Numbered from the stretch's first letter, positions 32,985 to 42,337 are shown. The stretch is DNA of 64,000 bases from Arcobacter sp. (GCA_002869565.1 PKUJ01000010.1:182883-246882); one strand, 5' to 3'. The notes: generated from the sequence alone by a model not told the origin. A program made the numbers and translations.

Positions 32985-34251
32985 AAATTTAGAATCAGAA
33001 GTAAGAGGATATATTAGAAGTTTCCCAACAATTTTTAGAACAGCAAAAGGTGCAATATTAACTGACGAGCAAGATGAAGAATATATTGATTTTTTTGCAG
33101 GAGCAGGAACATTAAATTATGGACATAATAATGATTATGTGCAAGAGGCTCTAATAGATTATCTCAAGAGTGATGGGATTGTTCACGGACTAGATATGGC
33201 AACTACTGCAAAAAAAGAATTTATACAAACTTTTCAAGACACTATATTAAAACCTAGAAACCTTGAATATAAATTACAATTTACAGGACCTACTGGTACT
33301 AATGCAGTTGAAACAGCTTTAAAACTAGCAAGATTAGTAAAAGGTAGAAGTAATATTGTTGCTTTTACAAATGGGTATCATGGATTATCGCAAGGATCAC
33401 TTGCAGTTACTGGTAATAATGAATATAGAGATGAAAGTTATATTAGTAGAACAAATGCTACTTTTATGCCATTTGATGGTTACTTTGGTGATATGAATAC
33501 TTTAAAATATTTTAGAAAATTTATCGAAGATGGAAGTAGTGGTGTTGATTTACCTGCTGCAGTTATTCTTGAAACAATTCAAGGTGAAGGTGGAATCAAT
33601 GTTGCTTCAAAAGAGTGGCTACAAGAACTAGAGTCTATTTGTAAAGAATTTGATATATTAATAATTATAGATGATATTCAAGTAGGAAATGGTAGAAGTG
33701 GGGAGTTTTTCTCTTTTGAATTTGCAGGAATAACACCTGATATAGTAACTCTTTCAAAATCAATTGGCGGTGGCTTACCTATGGCTTTATTATTATTTAA
33801 AGCAGATTTAGACCAGTGGAAACCAGGTGAACATACAGGAACTTTTAGAGGTAATAACCTTGCTTTTGTTGCTTCAAGAGTTACATTAGAAAATTATTGG
33901 CAAAACGATGATTTAACAAACGCAGTTTTTTATAAAGAGAATATATTAAAAAATAGATTAGAAAAAATTGCCAAAAAATATGAAGATGAATACACAATAG
34001 TAGTAAGAGGTAGAGGATTAGCTTATGGTTTTGAAGTTAAAAATGACAAATCAATAGCAGGTCAAATTTCTGAATATGCATTTAAAGAAAACCTTATTTG
34101 TGAAACATGTGGTAGTGATGGACAAGTTGTTAAATTTTTACCTCCATTAACTATTAGTGAAGATTTATTAGTTGAAGGATTAGATAGATTTGAAACAGCA
34201 ATTGAAAAACTTTTTTTAGATAAAAAACAAAAATTAAGTGAGGAATTTTAA
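32971..34251 (+). CDS. ectB: Diaminobutyrate-2-oxoglutarate aminotransferase
   Basis: A 426-residue class III aminotransferase that makes L-2,4-diaminobutyrate from aspartate semialdehyde with glutamate, the first committed step to ectoine. The PLP lysine is K263 in LSKSIGGGLPMA; GPTGTNAVETALKLAR near 106 is the phosphate-binding loop; IIDDIQVGNGRSG holds the cofactor aspartate. Its ATG lies inside ectA, and its stop overlaps the ectC start by 1 bp. Confidence 0.94.
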   Translation: MRIFENLESEVRGYIRSFPTIFRTAKGAILTDEQDEEYIDFFAGAGTLNYGHNNDYVQEALIDYLKSDGIVHGLDMATTAKKEFIQTFQDTILKPRNLEYKLQFTGPTGTNAVETALKLARLVKGRSNIVAFTNGYHGLSQGSLAVTGNNEYRDESYISRTNATFMPFDGYFGDMNTLKYFRKFIEDGSSGVDLPAAVILETIQGEGGINVASKEWLQELESICKEFDILIIIDDIQVGNGRSGEFFSFEFAGITPDIVTLSKSIGGGLPMALLLFKADLDQWKPGEHTGTFRGNNLAFVASRVTLENYWQNDDLTNAVFYKENILKNRLEKIAKKYEDEYTIVVRGRGLAYGFEVKNDKSIAGQISEYAFKENLICETCGSDGQVVKFLPPLTISEDLLVEGLDRFETAIEKLFLDKKQKLSEEF

Positions 34252-34643
34252 TGATAGTAAGAGATATTAAAAATATTATTGGTAGTAAACAAGAAGTTCA
34301 TGCAGAAGAAGGACAATGGGTTAGTAGAAGAATGCTTCTAAAAGATGATGGAATGGGATTTTCTTTTCATGAAACTATAATAAAAGCAAATACAAAAACA
34401 CATATTCATTACCAAAATCATTTAGAAGCAGTCTATTGTGTGGGTGGAGATGGAAAAATTGAAGATTTGGCAACAGGCGAAATACATGAATTATATGATG
34501 GTGTAATGTATGCATTAAACAAGCATGATGATCATAATCTTTATGGCGGAACAAAAGATATGAGAATGATATGCGTTTTTAATCCTCCAATAAAAGGGAC
34601 TGAGAATCATGATGAAAATGGAGTTTATCCTTTAGAAGAATAA
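34251..34643 (+). CDS. ectC: L-ectoine synthase
   Basis: A 130-residue cupin that cyclises N-gamma-acetyl-diaminobutyrate to ectoine. The N-terminus MIVRDIKNIIGS, the segment SRRMLLKDDGMGFSFHET and the metal-site region HYQNHLEAVYCVGG are characteristic of EctC. Later CVFNPPIKGTENHDENG matches the family's closing motif. Length is standard. Coupled to ectB through TAATG. Confidence 0.94.
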   Translation: MIVRDIKNIIGSKQEVHAEEGQWVSRRMLLKDDGMGFSFHETIIKANTKTHIHYQNHLEAVYCVGGDGKIEDLATGEIHELYDGVMYALNKHDDHNLYGGTKDMRMICVFNPPIKGTENHDENGVYPLEE

Positions 34644-34689
34644 ATATATTTAAAAATAAAAAGGTCTATTAAAATAATGGGTGAATCAA

Positions 34690-34995
34690 ATGAAATACAT
34701 ATATGTAGAAAACTATCTTAAAATCTCTAGAGAAATGAAACTTGAATTTTTAAAATTCATGTATTGTTTTAAACGATTTAAGATAATAAACCAGAAAATA
34801 GTTTTAAACGACAATTCATTAATCTTAGAATTAAGTGTAGATTCTTCTTTTAATATTGCGAAAAAATCTATTGATTTATTCTTTAAAAAAAACAAGGATA
34901 TTAAATCTTTTTTCACAGATAGACTTTTAATAGAAAAGAATACTTTATATCTTTTCAATGATAATAATCTAATAAAAGAAGTAAAACTCAAATGA
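34690..34995 (+). CDS. Unknown small protein between ectC and ectD
   Basis: A 101-residue basic protein starting at ATG 34690, behind GGGTGA; an upstream in-frame GTG at 34681 is possible. It is helical at the N-terminus (KISREMKLEFLKFMYCFKRFK) followed by beta strands. I recognise no family. It lies within the ectoine operon, 47 bp after ectC and 71 bp before ectD, on the same strand, so it is presumably co-transcribed. It could be an accessory gene or a passenger. Confidence 0.55.
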   Translation: MKYIYVENYLKISREMKLEFLKFMYCFKRFKIINQKIVLNDNSLILELSVDSSFNIAKKSIDLFFKKNKDIKSFFTDRLLIEKNTLYLFNDNNLIKEVKLK

Positions 34996-35065
34996 GATTG
35001 CTAGCTTTTTATATAGATGAAAAATTGATTGTGAAAAATAAAATTAGAATACAAGGAGATAATTA

Positions 35066-35947
35066 ATGCAAGACCTATACCCATCAAGAAAAGAAAAAGA
35101 ACAAGTTATAGAAAGAGTAGATAAAACTGTATATAGTAACAAAGCCGTAGGAGAAGACTCTCTAGATAATATTTCAAGAAAAGAGTACGAAGAAAATGGT
35201 TTTATTATTTTTCCTAATGCATTTAGTGAATATGAAACAAAAGAGATGTTATCAGAATTAGAATATATGGCTTCAAATCATGAATTATCCCAAAATGAAG
35301 AGTTTATTTATGAACCTGATAGTAATGAAATAAGAACCGTCTTTAATCAGCATATTTTCAGTGCTCTATTTGACAAAATATCAAGAGATTCAAGAATCCT
35401 TGATAAAGCAAAACAAATTTTAGGAAGCGATATCTATATTCATCATAGTAGAATAAATGTAAAGCCTGCATACAAAGGAAAATCATTCCCTTGGCATAGT
35501 GATTTTGAAACATGGCATACGGAGGATGGACTTCCTAGATGTAGATGTTTAACGGCATGGATTATGCTAACAGATAATACAGAATTTAATGGACCTTTAT
35601 ATGTTATTCCAAAAAGTCATAAAAAATATGTTTCTTGTAAAGGGCAAACTCCAGAAAACAATTATAAAAAATCATTAAGAAAACAAGAATATGGAGTACC
35701 AAGTGTAGAAGCTATAAAAGAATTAGTAAAAGATTCTGAATTAGTAGGAGCATATGGAAAAGCTGGAACATTGGTTATTCATGATGGAAATACTATGCAT
35801 GGAAGTCCAGATAATATTTCTCCAAATAGTAGAACAAATGCATTTTTTGTATTTAATTCTGTTGAAAATAAACCAGAAAAACCATTTGGAGCAAAATCAA
35901 ATAGAGCTGATTTTTTATGTTTGAAAGATTTTACTCCAGTATCATAA
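35066..35947 (+). CDS. ectD: Ectoine 5-hydroxylase
   Basis: A 293-residue Fe(II)/2-oxoglutarate dioxygenase that converts ectoine to 5-hydroxyectoine. Iron ligands are H144 and D146 in PWHSDFETWH and H245 in NTMHGSPDN; the EctD signature surrounds the first two. R-containing SPNSRTNAFFVFN supplies the 2-oxoglutarate contact. AAGGAG precedes the ATG. The cell can therefore make hydroxyectoine, useful under heat and salt stress. Confidence 0.93.
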   Translation: MQDLYPSRKEKEQVIERVDKTVYSNKAVGEDSLDNISRKEYEENGFIIFPNAFSEYETKEMLSELEYMASNHELSQNEEFIYEPDSNEIRTVFNQHIFSALFDKISRDSRILDKAKQILGSDIYIHHSRINVKPAYKGKSFPWHSDFETWHTEDGLPRCRCLTAWIMLTDNTEFNGPLYVIPKSHKKYVSCKGQTPENNYKKSLRKQEYGVPSVEAIKELVKDSELVGAYGKAGTLVIHDGNTMHGSPDNISPNSRTNAFFVFNSVENKPEKPFGAKSNRADFLCLKDFTPVS

Positions 35948-35967
35948 GATAAAAAAAAAGGATTAAA

Positions 35968-37335
35968 TTGAACATAAAAGTATGTAAATTCGGTGGAAGT
36001 TCAGTAAAAGATTCAACTCAAATAAAAAAAGTATTGAAAATAATTAAAAGTGATGAAAAAAGAAAAGTTATTGTGGTATCAGCTCCGGGGAGAGATGAAA
36101 CATTTAATGAAAAAATTACAGATCACTTACTAAATATAGCAAGTAATGGAAATCATTTTAATGAACAAAAAATTTATATAAATGCTGAAAAAAGTATAGA
36201 AGTTGTTATAAAAAAATTTGAAACTTTATGTAAAGAGTTAAAAATTGATGGTAAATTAATTATTGAAAATCTTATAGAAGATTTAAACAATAACTATTTA
36301 AAAAATGAAAAACGACAAGCCTTTTTTTTATCAAGAGGAGAACATTACAACGCAAAGGTAATAACTCAATTTATGAAAAATAGTGGTTTAAATATCAAAC
36401 TTCTTTTACCTGAAGAGTTTGGTTTTATTCTTGATGAAAATTTTTGTGATGCTAAGATTAAAACAATAACATATGAGAATATTAAAAATAAATTTATTTT
36501 TGAAAAAGATGAAATATTTATGGTCCCTGGATTTTATGGAATTACAGATAAAGATGAAATTGCAGTAATGAGTAGAGGTGGTTCTGACTTAACAGGTGGG
36601 GAGTTGGCATATGCTTTAGATGCTGATATTTATGAAAATTGGACTGATACAGATGGTGTTTATGAAGTAGATCCAAGAATAATAAAAAATTCGAATGTTA
36701 TACCAAGATTGACTTTTAAAGAGTTACGATTATTAAGCTCAAAAGGTTTTAACGTATTTCACTTTAATGCAATGCTAAATTGTAAAAAAGGGAAAATACC
36801 AATTAGTATTAGAAATACAAATAATCCCGAAAGAGAAGGTACTCTAATACTAAATGAAAGAGTACCAATGGAAGACTTAGTTGGTATAGCAAAACTTGAT
36901 AATATGGCTGCTATTCATATTCAAAAAGATATGTTAGGTGATGAAATAGGTTTCACAGCAGAACTTTTAAAAATTTTTGAAGAGTATAATATCCATACTC
37001 ATCATTATCCTACAGACAAAGATGATATTTCAGTACTAACAGATCAAGAAGACTTAAAAGGTAAAATTAACAATCTAAGAAGAGATATTGAAAGAAGATT
37101 AGATACAAATAATATATATGTAACATATAACCTTTCTGTTATAACTTTAGTAGGTATTGGACTTAAACACAATACTTTTGCAATAGTTGATGCTCTATCT
37201 GCATTAAAAGAAAATAATATATCTTTTGAAATGTTTGATATGAGTCCATCAAAAATATCTTTTCATATTGGGGTATCTCAGAATATTGCTGATATTGCGC
37301 TAAAAACACTCTATCAAGTCCTTTTAAAAGATTAG
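35968..37335 (+). CDS. ask_ect: Ectoine-specific aspartate kinase
   Basis: A 455-residue aspartokinase, phosphorylating aspartate to supply aspartate semialdehyde for EctB. The N-terminus VCKFGGSSVKD is the kinase ATP/aspartate site and GGSDLTGGELAYALDADIYENWTDTDG the second signature. ACT domains follow (about 310-455). Its place at the end of the ect operon identifies it with the Ask_Ect group, which avoids feedback by lysine and threonine in other bacteria. Start is TTG behind AAGGA. Confidence 0.9.
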   Translation: MNIKVCKFGGSSVKDSTQIKKVLKIIKSDEKRKVIVVSAPGRDETFNEKITDHLLNIASNGNHFNEQKIYINAEKSIEVVIKKFETLCKELKIDGKLIIENLIEDLNNNYLKNEKRQAFFLSRGEHYNAKVITQFMKNSGLNIKLLLPEEFGFILDENFCDAKIKTITYENIKNKFIFEKDEIFMVPGFYGITDKDEIAVMSRGGSDLTGGELAYALDADIYENWTDTDGVYEVDPRIIKNSNVIPRLTFKELRLLSSKGFNVFHFNAMLNCKKGKIPISIRNTNNPEREGTLILNERVPMEDLVGIAKLDNMAAIHIQKDMLGDEIGFTAELLKIFEEYNIHTHHYPTDKDDISVLTDQEDLKGKINNLRRDIERRLDTNNIYVTYNLSVITLVGIGLKHNTFAIVDALSALKENNISFEMFDMSPSKISFHIGVSQNIADIALKTLYQVLLKD

Positions 37336-37338
37336 ATT

Positions 37339-37827
37339 TTGAAGAACAAACTATTAATAATTATACTTAGTATATTAATCTTCATTTTAATAAGTTCTTT
37401 GAGTGCTGGAACATATTTAATTTATAGTAATAACCTTTTATCCAATAATTTAGAAAAAGAAGAAAAGCAAGCCACTATTTCAAGTAAAGAAATGACTTAT
37501 TATGCAGATGTTAATGATTTAATATTAAATATTATTAATAAAGATGGAAGGTTAAAACTAATGAAATTATCTTTTACTGTAAAAAGTACTGAACCTTCAA
37601 TCGAACAAATCCTTGAAAATAATCAAGCAGAAATAGCAGATATAGTCATATCTTTAATTAGTGCTAGAAAGAGTGAAGAACTTCTAACTTTAGGTGGACA
37701 AAATCTTTTAAAAGAAGACCTCTTAAAAGAAATAAATACAAATATAAATCAAATTATAAAAGTTGATGATAAGGTATCAAAAAATATTGTAAAAGAAATT
37801 CTTTTTACTACTTTTGTAATGAATTAA
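37339..37827 (+). CDS. fliL: FliL-like flagellar basal-body-associated protein
   Basis: A 162-residue single-span protein: membrane helix at about 5-30, then a FliL-type periplasmic domain (YYADVNDLILNIINKDGRLKLMKLSFTVK; ending VKEILFTTFVMN). FliL binds the stator and supports motor torque. Start is TTG 3 bp past the ask stop, with no clear ribosome site. It lies outside any flagellar cluster, directly after the ect genes, which is unusual. Confidence 0.72.
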   Translation: MKNKLLIIILSILIFILISSLSAGTYLIYSNNLLSNNLEKEEKQATISSKEMTYYADVNDLILNIINKDGRLKLMKLSFTVKSTEPSIEQILENNQAEIADIVISLISARKSEELLTLGGQNLLKEDLLKEINTNINQIIKVDDKVSKNIVKEILFTTFVMN

Positions 37828-37841
37828 TAAAAAGAGAAATT

Positions 37842-38285
37842 GATGAAAAATCCTATAATTAAAGATTTATTTTGAAAACAAAAATTTTAATATTTATAAT
37901 ATTATTATCAATTTCTCTTGCAAATATAGATATACCTTATACTACAAGATATAGTAATATTATAAAAATAGAAAATAATGATATATATATCTTTTTTAAA
38001 AAACCTAAAAATGATGATTATGAAAATATAAATGTGGTTTTTCTAACTGATGATTTAAAAAAAATAAAAATAAAAAATGTGAAGGTAATCTTTAATAGAA
38101 TTATAAATATCAATGAAACAGAAAAAATGAAATATGAAACTACATTAATAGAAAGAAATAAAAATGAATATAATGGCAAATTTAGACTTTTGTACTATGG
38201 TTTCTGGAAATTTAAATTGATTATAGAAAAAAACAAGAAAATATATACTTTTAAAGACTATTTTTTTTATTCTCCTACTTTATAA
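37842..38285 (+). CDS. Small exported protein, possibly FixH/YtkA-like; start uncertain
   Basis: The main frame (137 residues, 37872-38285) opens with TTG and a signal peptide ending SLA. Just upstream an ATG at 37842 with a ribosome-like AAGAGA reads MKNPIIKDLF and then stops at TGA overlapping the TTG. Adding one T to the TTTT run at the junction would join both into one frame of about 147 residues. The C-terminal part NEYNGKFRLLYYGFWKFKLIIE suggests a FixH/YtkA-like beta domain. Function unknown. Confidence 0.5.
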
Positions 38286-38303
38286 ATAATATACATTTTG
38301 TTA

Positions 38304-38331
38304 TTGACTTGTCGCCATTAAATGTTATAAT
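38304..38331 (+). promoter_or_regulatory. Promoter of phoH gene; probable leaderless start
   Basis: TTGACT (38304-38309), a 16-bp spacer and TATAAT (38326-38331) form the best -35/-10 pair in the window. The ATG is 6 nt after the -10 and has no ribosome site, so the transcript probably begins at the ATG. Confidence 0.7.
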
Positions 38332-38337
38332 ATTTTT

Positions 38338-39711
38338 ATGAAAGAAAAAGTATATGTATTAGATACGAATATCATTTTACAAAATGTGCAAAACTTAAGT
38401 AGAATATCTGACAATAGCACTAACAACATCGTTATACCAGAAACAGTTTTATTAGAATTAGAGGATAAAAAGAAACTAACAAATGAGTTAGGTTATTATT
38501 CTAGAGAGTTTGCACGGCTACTAGCAAAAATGAAAATAAAAGAAATTGACTACAAGACAGGCTTTAAAGTTGTAAAACTTTATAATGATGAAATGACCCT
38601 TCATATTATTTCAAAAGATAAATATGAATCAGAAATAGAACAAGTTCATTTGAGTGAAAGTAATGACAAAAGAATAATTGAAGTTGCTGCAATTGCACAA
38701 GACTATTACAAAGGAATACAGACTGTATTTTTATCTTTAGATGTCTATGCTAGAACTTTTGCTCTTTTTAAAGGTATAAAAGCAGAAACACTTCATGATG
38801 ATAAATCTACAGTTCCAAAATTTGAATTTGTAAAATATATAAATCTAGATTCTTCAAGGTTTAATTCACTTGATGGCTCTGATATAAAAAAATTTGATGA
38901 AGAGTACTCTTATGAAAATTTTTGTTATGCTTTTGAAAGTGAAGATGGGAACAAAGCATATTCTGTAATAATTAATGAAAGAATAAATATTTTAAATGAT
39001 TCAGATTTTAAATCTTTGCAAGTAAAACCTGCAAACTTAAAACAAAAACTCTTTATGAAAGCAATTTTATCGGATATGTTTGAATTAATAGTAATTGATG
39101 CAAAAGCTGGTTCAGGTAAAACTTTGATGTCAATCACAGCAGCTATGAGACTAATTGACTTGGGACATTATGATAAAATAGTTTATGTTAGAAACTCTAT
39201 TGAATCACTAGATCGTGGTGCAGATGTAGGTTATTTAGCAGGAAATGATGAAAAATTTAGAATCTATAATATGGCACTACAAGATACTTTAGAATTTATT
39301 GCTAAAAAGCATTTAAAGAAAAGTGAAAATAAAGAGAATAAAGAGTCTATTGAATCAAAAATTTCTGAACTTACATCTAAATATTGTATTGAAACTTTAT
39401 GGCCAGGAGAAGCTAGAGGTAGAACACTATCTGAAGCAATTGTTATTATGGATGAATGGCAAAATAGTTCTGAAAAAACAACCCAGCTACTCTTAAGTAG
39501 GCTTGATGAATCTTGTATGGCAATTGTTATTGGATCAAATAGACAAATAGATAACTTGTACTTAAATAAATACAACAATGGATTGACATCATTGCTTAAA
39601 CAAACTAGAAATAAACATCCTGAAATAAATATGTTTGCAATTGAACTTGAAAAAGCGGTTCGTGGTAAATTTGCAGAGTTTACAGAAAGAATATTCGAAA
39701 GGAAAAGATAA
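38338..39711 (+). CDS. PhoH-family ATPase with N-terminal PIN domain
   Basis: A 457-residue PhoH2-type protein joining a PIN ribonuclease domain (about 1-150, first acid in VLDTNIILQ) to a PhoH helicase-like ATPase (about 225-457). Walker A is AKAGSGKT at 255-262, and Walker B VIMDEWQN near 377. PhoH2 proteins act as RNA helicase-nucleases. Its stop TAA lies at 39709-39711, sharing the bases of the probable start of the HD gene that follows. Confidence 0.87.
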   Translation: MKEKVYVLDTNIILQNVQNLSRISDNSTNNIVIPETVLLELEDKKKLTNELGYYSREFARLLAKMKIKEIDYKTGFKVVKLYNDEMTLHIISKDKYESEIEQVHLSESNDKRIIEVAAIAQDYYKGIQTVFLSLDVYARTFALFKGIKAETLHDDKSTVPKFEFVKYINLDSSRFNSLDGSDIKKFDEEYSYENFCYAFESEDGNKAYSVIINERINILNDSDFKSLQVKPANLKQKLFMKAILSDMFELIVIDAKAGSGKTLMSITAAMRLIDLGHYDKIVYVRNSIESLDRGADVGYLAGNDEKFRIYNMALQDTLEFIAKKHLKKSENKENKESIESKISELTSKYCIETLWPGEARGRTLSEAIVIMDEWQNSSEKTTQLLLSRLDESCMAIVIGSNRQIDNLYLNKYNNGLTSLLKQTRNKHPEINMFAIELEKAVRGKFAEFTERIFERKR

Positions 39712-41384
39712 TCCAAAGTAGATTAATAAATGACACTATTTATAATCATATTCAATATACAAAACTTGAAGATAAAATTCTTCAAACAAAGATACTGAAT
39801 AGATTACAATTTATCACACAAAATGCTTTAGCATACTTTTCATATCCATCAATTACCACTAAAAGATTTATACACTCTTTAGGAACTATGCATTTAAGTT
39901 CGTATATTTTTAAAAATGCTCTGCTTAATGCGCATAAAGAGACAAAAAACTCTTTTTTAAAGGATTTGAAAAAAGCTGTTAAATCTATAATCAAAGAAGA
40001 AAAACTAAACATCAATCTTGATGATTTAGCTTACTTTGATAATAAAGCTTTATACCAATTTACAATCCCAACAAAAAATAAAAAAGATAGAGTTATTTAC
40101 ACTATTCTTTTACAAACTATTAGATTAGTTGGGCTTTTACATGATGTTGGTCACCTCCCTTTTTCACATCAAGTAGAATATGCACTTAAAAAAATCTATA
40201 ATGACATAAAATTAAAAGATGAATTAACAAAAAAAGAATTAAAATTTCTCACTATCTATGAAGAGATAACAGAAAACTCTAAAGAAGTACTTCATGAAGC
40301 AATTGGAAAACAACTTCTAATAATTCTTTTTGAATATGAAATTTTTGATTTAATTAAAGAAAATGAAGAAAAAGACTTAATAAAACTTATCAAAATATTA
40401 TCTTTGAAAATCTTACAGAACAAAATATATAAAGGCTTTGATTTTTCTGTTTTACATAAAGTAATTGATAGTACAGTAGATGCAGATAGACTTGATTACA
40501 TCAATAGAGATATGTTAGCAAGTGGTTATATAACAGGACCAAATGACCATATTAGAATTACAAAACAAGCAGTATTAGTCGAAGAAAAGGGGAAATACCA
40601 TTTAAGCTATTTTGACATGTGTTTGATTGACATTGAACATATGCTTGAAATGCAATTCAACCTATACAAAAAAGTAATCTTTAATCATGGTATTGCAAAA
40701 ACAGATGCCATCTTAGAAAACGTAGTTCGTTATCTATCTAAAAAATATTTCGAAAATGAAAAAGAGACTGATAAACTTTCTAATTCTATTTCCATGCTTT
40801 GGAATTTTGCAGAACATAAAGATATAGAAAATAGACTCGATACAATATCTCAACTTGATGAGAATTGGCTAATTTCTCTATTTAAAGAAGAATATTTTCA
40901 GATAAAAAGAAAAGAAGAATTAAGCCACGAAGATAAAAAATACATCTACTGTTTTGAAGAAGTTCTTTTTGGAAAAAGATATTTTAGAAGTCCTTGGAAA
41001 AATTTAAATGAATTTTATAAAGTATTAGATTTTACAACAGTTCAAAGATACCAATTTAGAGAAAGTTTTGGAAATATAACACAACAAAGAGAAAAAGTAC
41101 TTCAAGAAAAACTTGACAACTTTGTTAATAAATGGGAAAACGAAGATAATACACTTTTTTTCACATACCAAATAGTCTCTTTTAAACTCGGAATTGAGAA
41201 AGATTTTTCTTTCTATGATGGGGGAAATTTAATTAGTATCGATGAAATTTCAACTCTACGAAAAAGATTAAAACAATCAATGCTAAATACAGTTCCATTT
41301 TATATCTACTCAAATAAAAAAAATATGAATGAGCAAATGAAAGAGGATTTAAGAAAAATACTTTTTGAAGTATTTAATAACTAA
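39708..41384 (+). CDS. HD-superfamily phosphohydrolase, SAMHD1/dGTPase-like; probable ATA start
   Basis: The frame is open from the PhoH stop to 41384. The first in-frame ATG (39888) would remove the first HD histidine H56 in KRFIHSLGTMHLSS, so the true start must be upstream. The only position with an AAAGGA ribosome site is ATA at 39708, giving a product of 558 residues and an ATAA overlap where ATGA is normal. The HD pair is in LLHDVGHLPFSHQ (H145, D146) and the last aspartate in STVDADRLDYINRD. This is the dGTPase-like class that hydrolyses nucleotides. No ATG, GTG or TTG fits. Confidence 0.75.
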   Translation: MIQSRLINDTIYNHIQYTKLEDKILQTKILNRLQFITQNALAYFSYPSITTKRFIHSLGTMHLSSYIFKNALLNAHKETKNSFLKDLKKAVKSIIKEEKLNINLDDLAYFDNKALYQFTIPTKNKKDRVIYTILLQTIRLVGLLHDVGHLPFSHQVEYALKKIYNDIKLKDELTKKELKFLTIYEEITENSKEVLHEAIGKQLLIILFEYEIFDLIKENEEKDLIKLIKILSLKILQNKIYKGFDFSVLHKVIDSTVDADRLDYINRDMLASGYITGPNDHIRITKQAVLVEEKGKYHLSYFDMCLIDIEHMLEMQFNLYKKVIFNHGIAKTDAILENVVRYLSKKYFENEKETDKLSNSISMLWNFAEHKDIENRLDTISQLDENWLISLFKEEYFQIKRKEELSHEDKKYIYCFEEVLFGKRYFRSPWKNLNEFYKVLDFTTVQRYQFRESFGNITQQREKVLQEKLDNFVNKWENEDNTLFFTYQIVSFKLGIEKDFSFYDGGNLISIDEISTLRKRLKQSMLNTVPFYIYSNKKNMNEQMKEDLRKILFEVFNN

Positions 41385-41465
41385 ATATTGCAAATTGAAA
41401 TATTTTTTACTCTAATAAAAAATATTTACTAAAATACCATTAATAAAAACAAAAAAGGTTTTATA

Positions 41466-41846
41466 ATGAGTATTTTAGGCAAATGCCCATATTGTGAAGG
41501 TAAAGTTATTTCAAAAAAAATGACTGCACAAGGTAAACAAATCAAACTTTATTCTTGTGAAAATTCAAAAAAAGAGTACGATGAAAGTGAACAATATGTT
41601 TTTACAGCTGATTCAACTTGTACTTTTAGAGTCTATTCAAATGCATTTTTAAAATGGAATAAACGTTCCTTCTCTGAATATGAGATGAAGAAACTATTAC
41701 AAGATGGTCAAACTATAATTAGACTTCATGGTAGACGTGGAACTGGTGAATATTTTAAATACGTGATTACAGATAAAGAGTATGGAGTTTCAGTTTTATG
41801 GGATGAAGAAGTAGAAAAAGAAGAACTAGAAAAGAAAATTTCATAA
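41466..41846 (+). CDS. Zinc-finger protein, topoisomerase-like C4 type
   Basis: A 126-residue protein with CPYC (C7, C10), C31 and C52, spaced as in the C4 zinc fingers found at the ends of type IA topoisomerases. The second half is a compact basic/aromatic domain (RSFSEYEMKKLL then LHGRRGTGEYFKYV). It is probably a stand-alone nucleic-acid-binding protein. Ribosome site AAAAGG. A strong hairpin follows. Confidence 0.65.
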   Translation: MSILGKCPYCEGKVISKKMTAQGKQIKLYSCENSKKEYDESEQYVFTADSTCTFRVYSNAFLKWNKRSFSEYEMKKLLQDGQTIIRLHGRRGTGEYFKYVITDKEYGVSVLWDEEVEKEELEKKIS

Positions 41847-41849
41847 AGA

Positions 41850-41908
41850 ACTCCTTTTATAAGAAAACATTATAATTTAGTTTTCTTATAAGGAGTCTAA
41901 ATTTTTTA
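41850..41908 (+). terminator. Terminator after zinc-finger gene
   Basis: A long stem, ACTCCT and TATAAGAAAAC (41850-41868) with GTTTTCTTATA and AGGAGT (41880-41896), has a 2-nt bulge and an 11-nt loop, followed by CTAAATTTTTT. The gene ppiC converges on it. Confidence 0.75.
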
Positions 41909-41910
41909 GA

Positions 41911-42192
41911 TTAGTCTTCTCTTGAAGTAGTTTCTAATAAGTGATACCCAAATTGAGTTTGAACTGGTCCATGAACTACGTTAATAGCTTCATTGAAGAC
42001 AACTGCATCAAATTCTGGAACCATTTGACCTTGAGAAAAGTTACCTAAATCTCCACCTTGTGCTCCTGATGGACATTGAGAGTACTCTTTTGCTAAGTCT
42101 GCAAAATCTTCTCCATTTGCAATTCTATTTTTTAATTCTACACATAATTCTTCATTTTCAACAAGTAAATGTCTAGCTGAGGCTGTTGCCAT
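41911..42192 (-). CDS. Parvulin-type peptidyl-prolyl isomerase, PpiC-like
   Basis: A 93-residue single-domain parvulin: ASARHLLVENEELC at the start, GEDFADLAKEYSQCPSGAQGGDLG in the middle and VHGPVQTQFGYHLLE at the end match PpiC of E. coli in order and length. It catalyses cis-trans isomerisation of prolyl bonds in the cytosol. The ATG at 42192 follows an AAAGGAAA ribosome site; an ATG 12 codons upstream (42228) has none. The leader carries a GTCCC / GGGAC hairpin (42209-42225). Confidence 0.87.
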   Translation of the reverse strand: MATASARHLLVENEELCVELKNRIANGEDFADLAKEYSQCPSGAQGGDLGNFSQGQMVPEFDAVVFNEAINVVHGPVQTQFGYHLLETTSRED

Positions 42193-42239
42193 ATTGTTTC
42201 CTTTTAATGTCCCATTAGAGGGGACCATAAATTTTTAAA

Positions 42240-42277
42240 CTACTTTTTAACCTTGGAGTAAATCCAACTAAAAGTAG
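42240..42277 (-). terminator. Stem-loop after dbpA-type helicase gene
   Basis: CTACTTTT (42240-42247) pairs with AAAAGTAG (42270-42277), and TTGGA with TCCAA inside, around a GTAAA loop. On the minus strand it comes 60 bp after the helicase stop and is followed by TTTAAAAATTT. Terminator is the simplest reading. Confidence 0.5.
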
Positions 42278-42337
42278 CAAAATCCTAAAGAGAATAATGA
42301 ATTATTCTTATTAAAATTTGTGAAATATTACCTTTAA

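Noticed and set aside
39264-39716. 150-codon minus-strand frame inside phoH
   Set aside because: Antisense of the conserved PhoH ATPase domain, Ser/Leu/Phe-rich, without a ribosome site.
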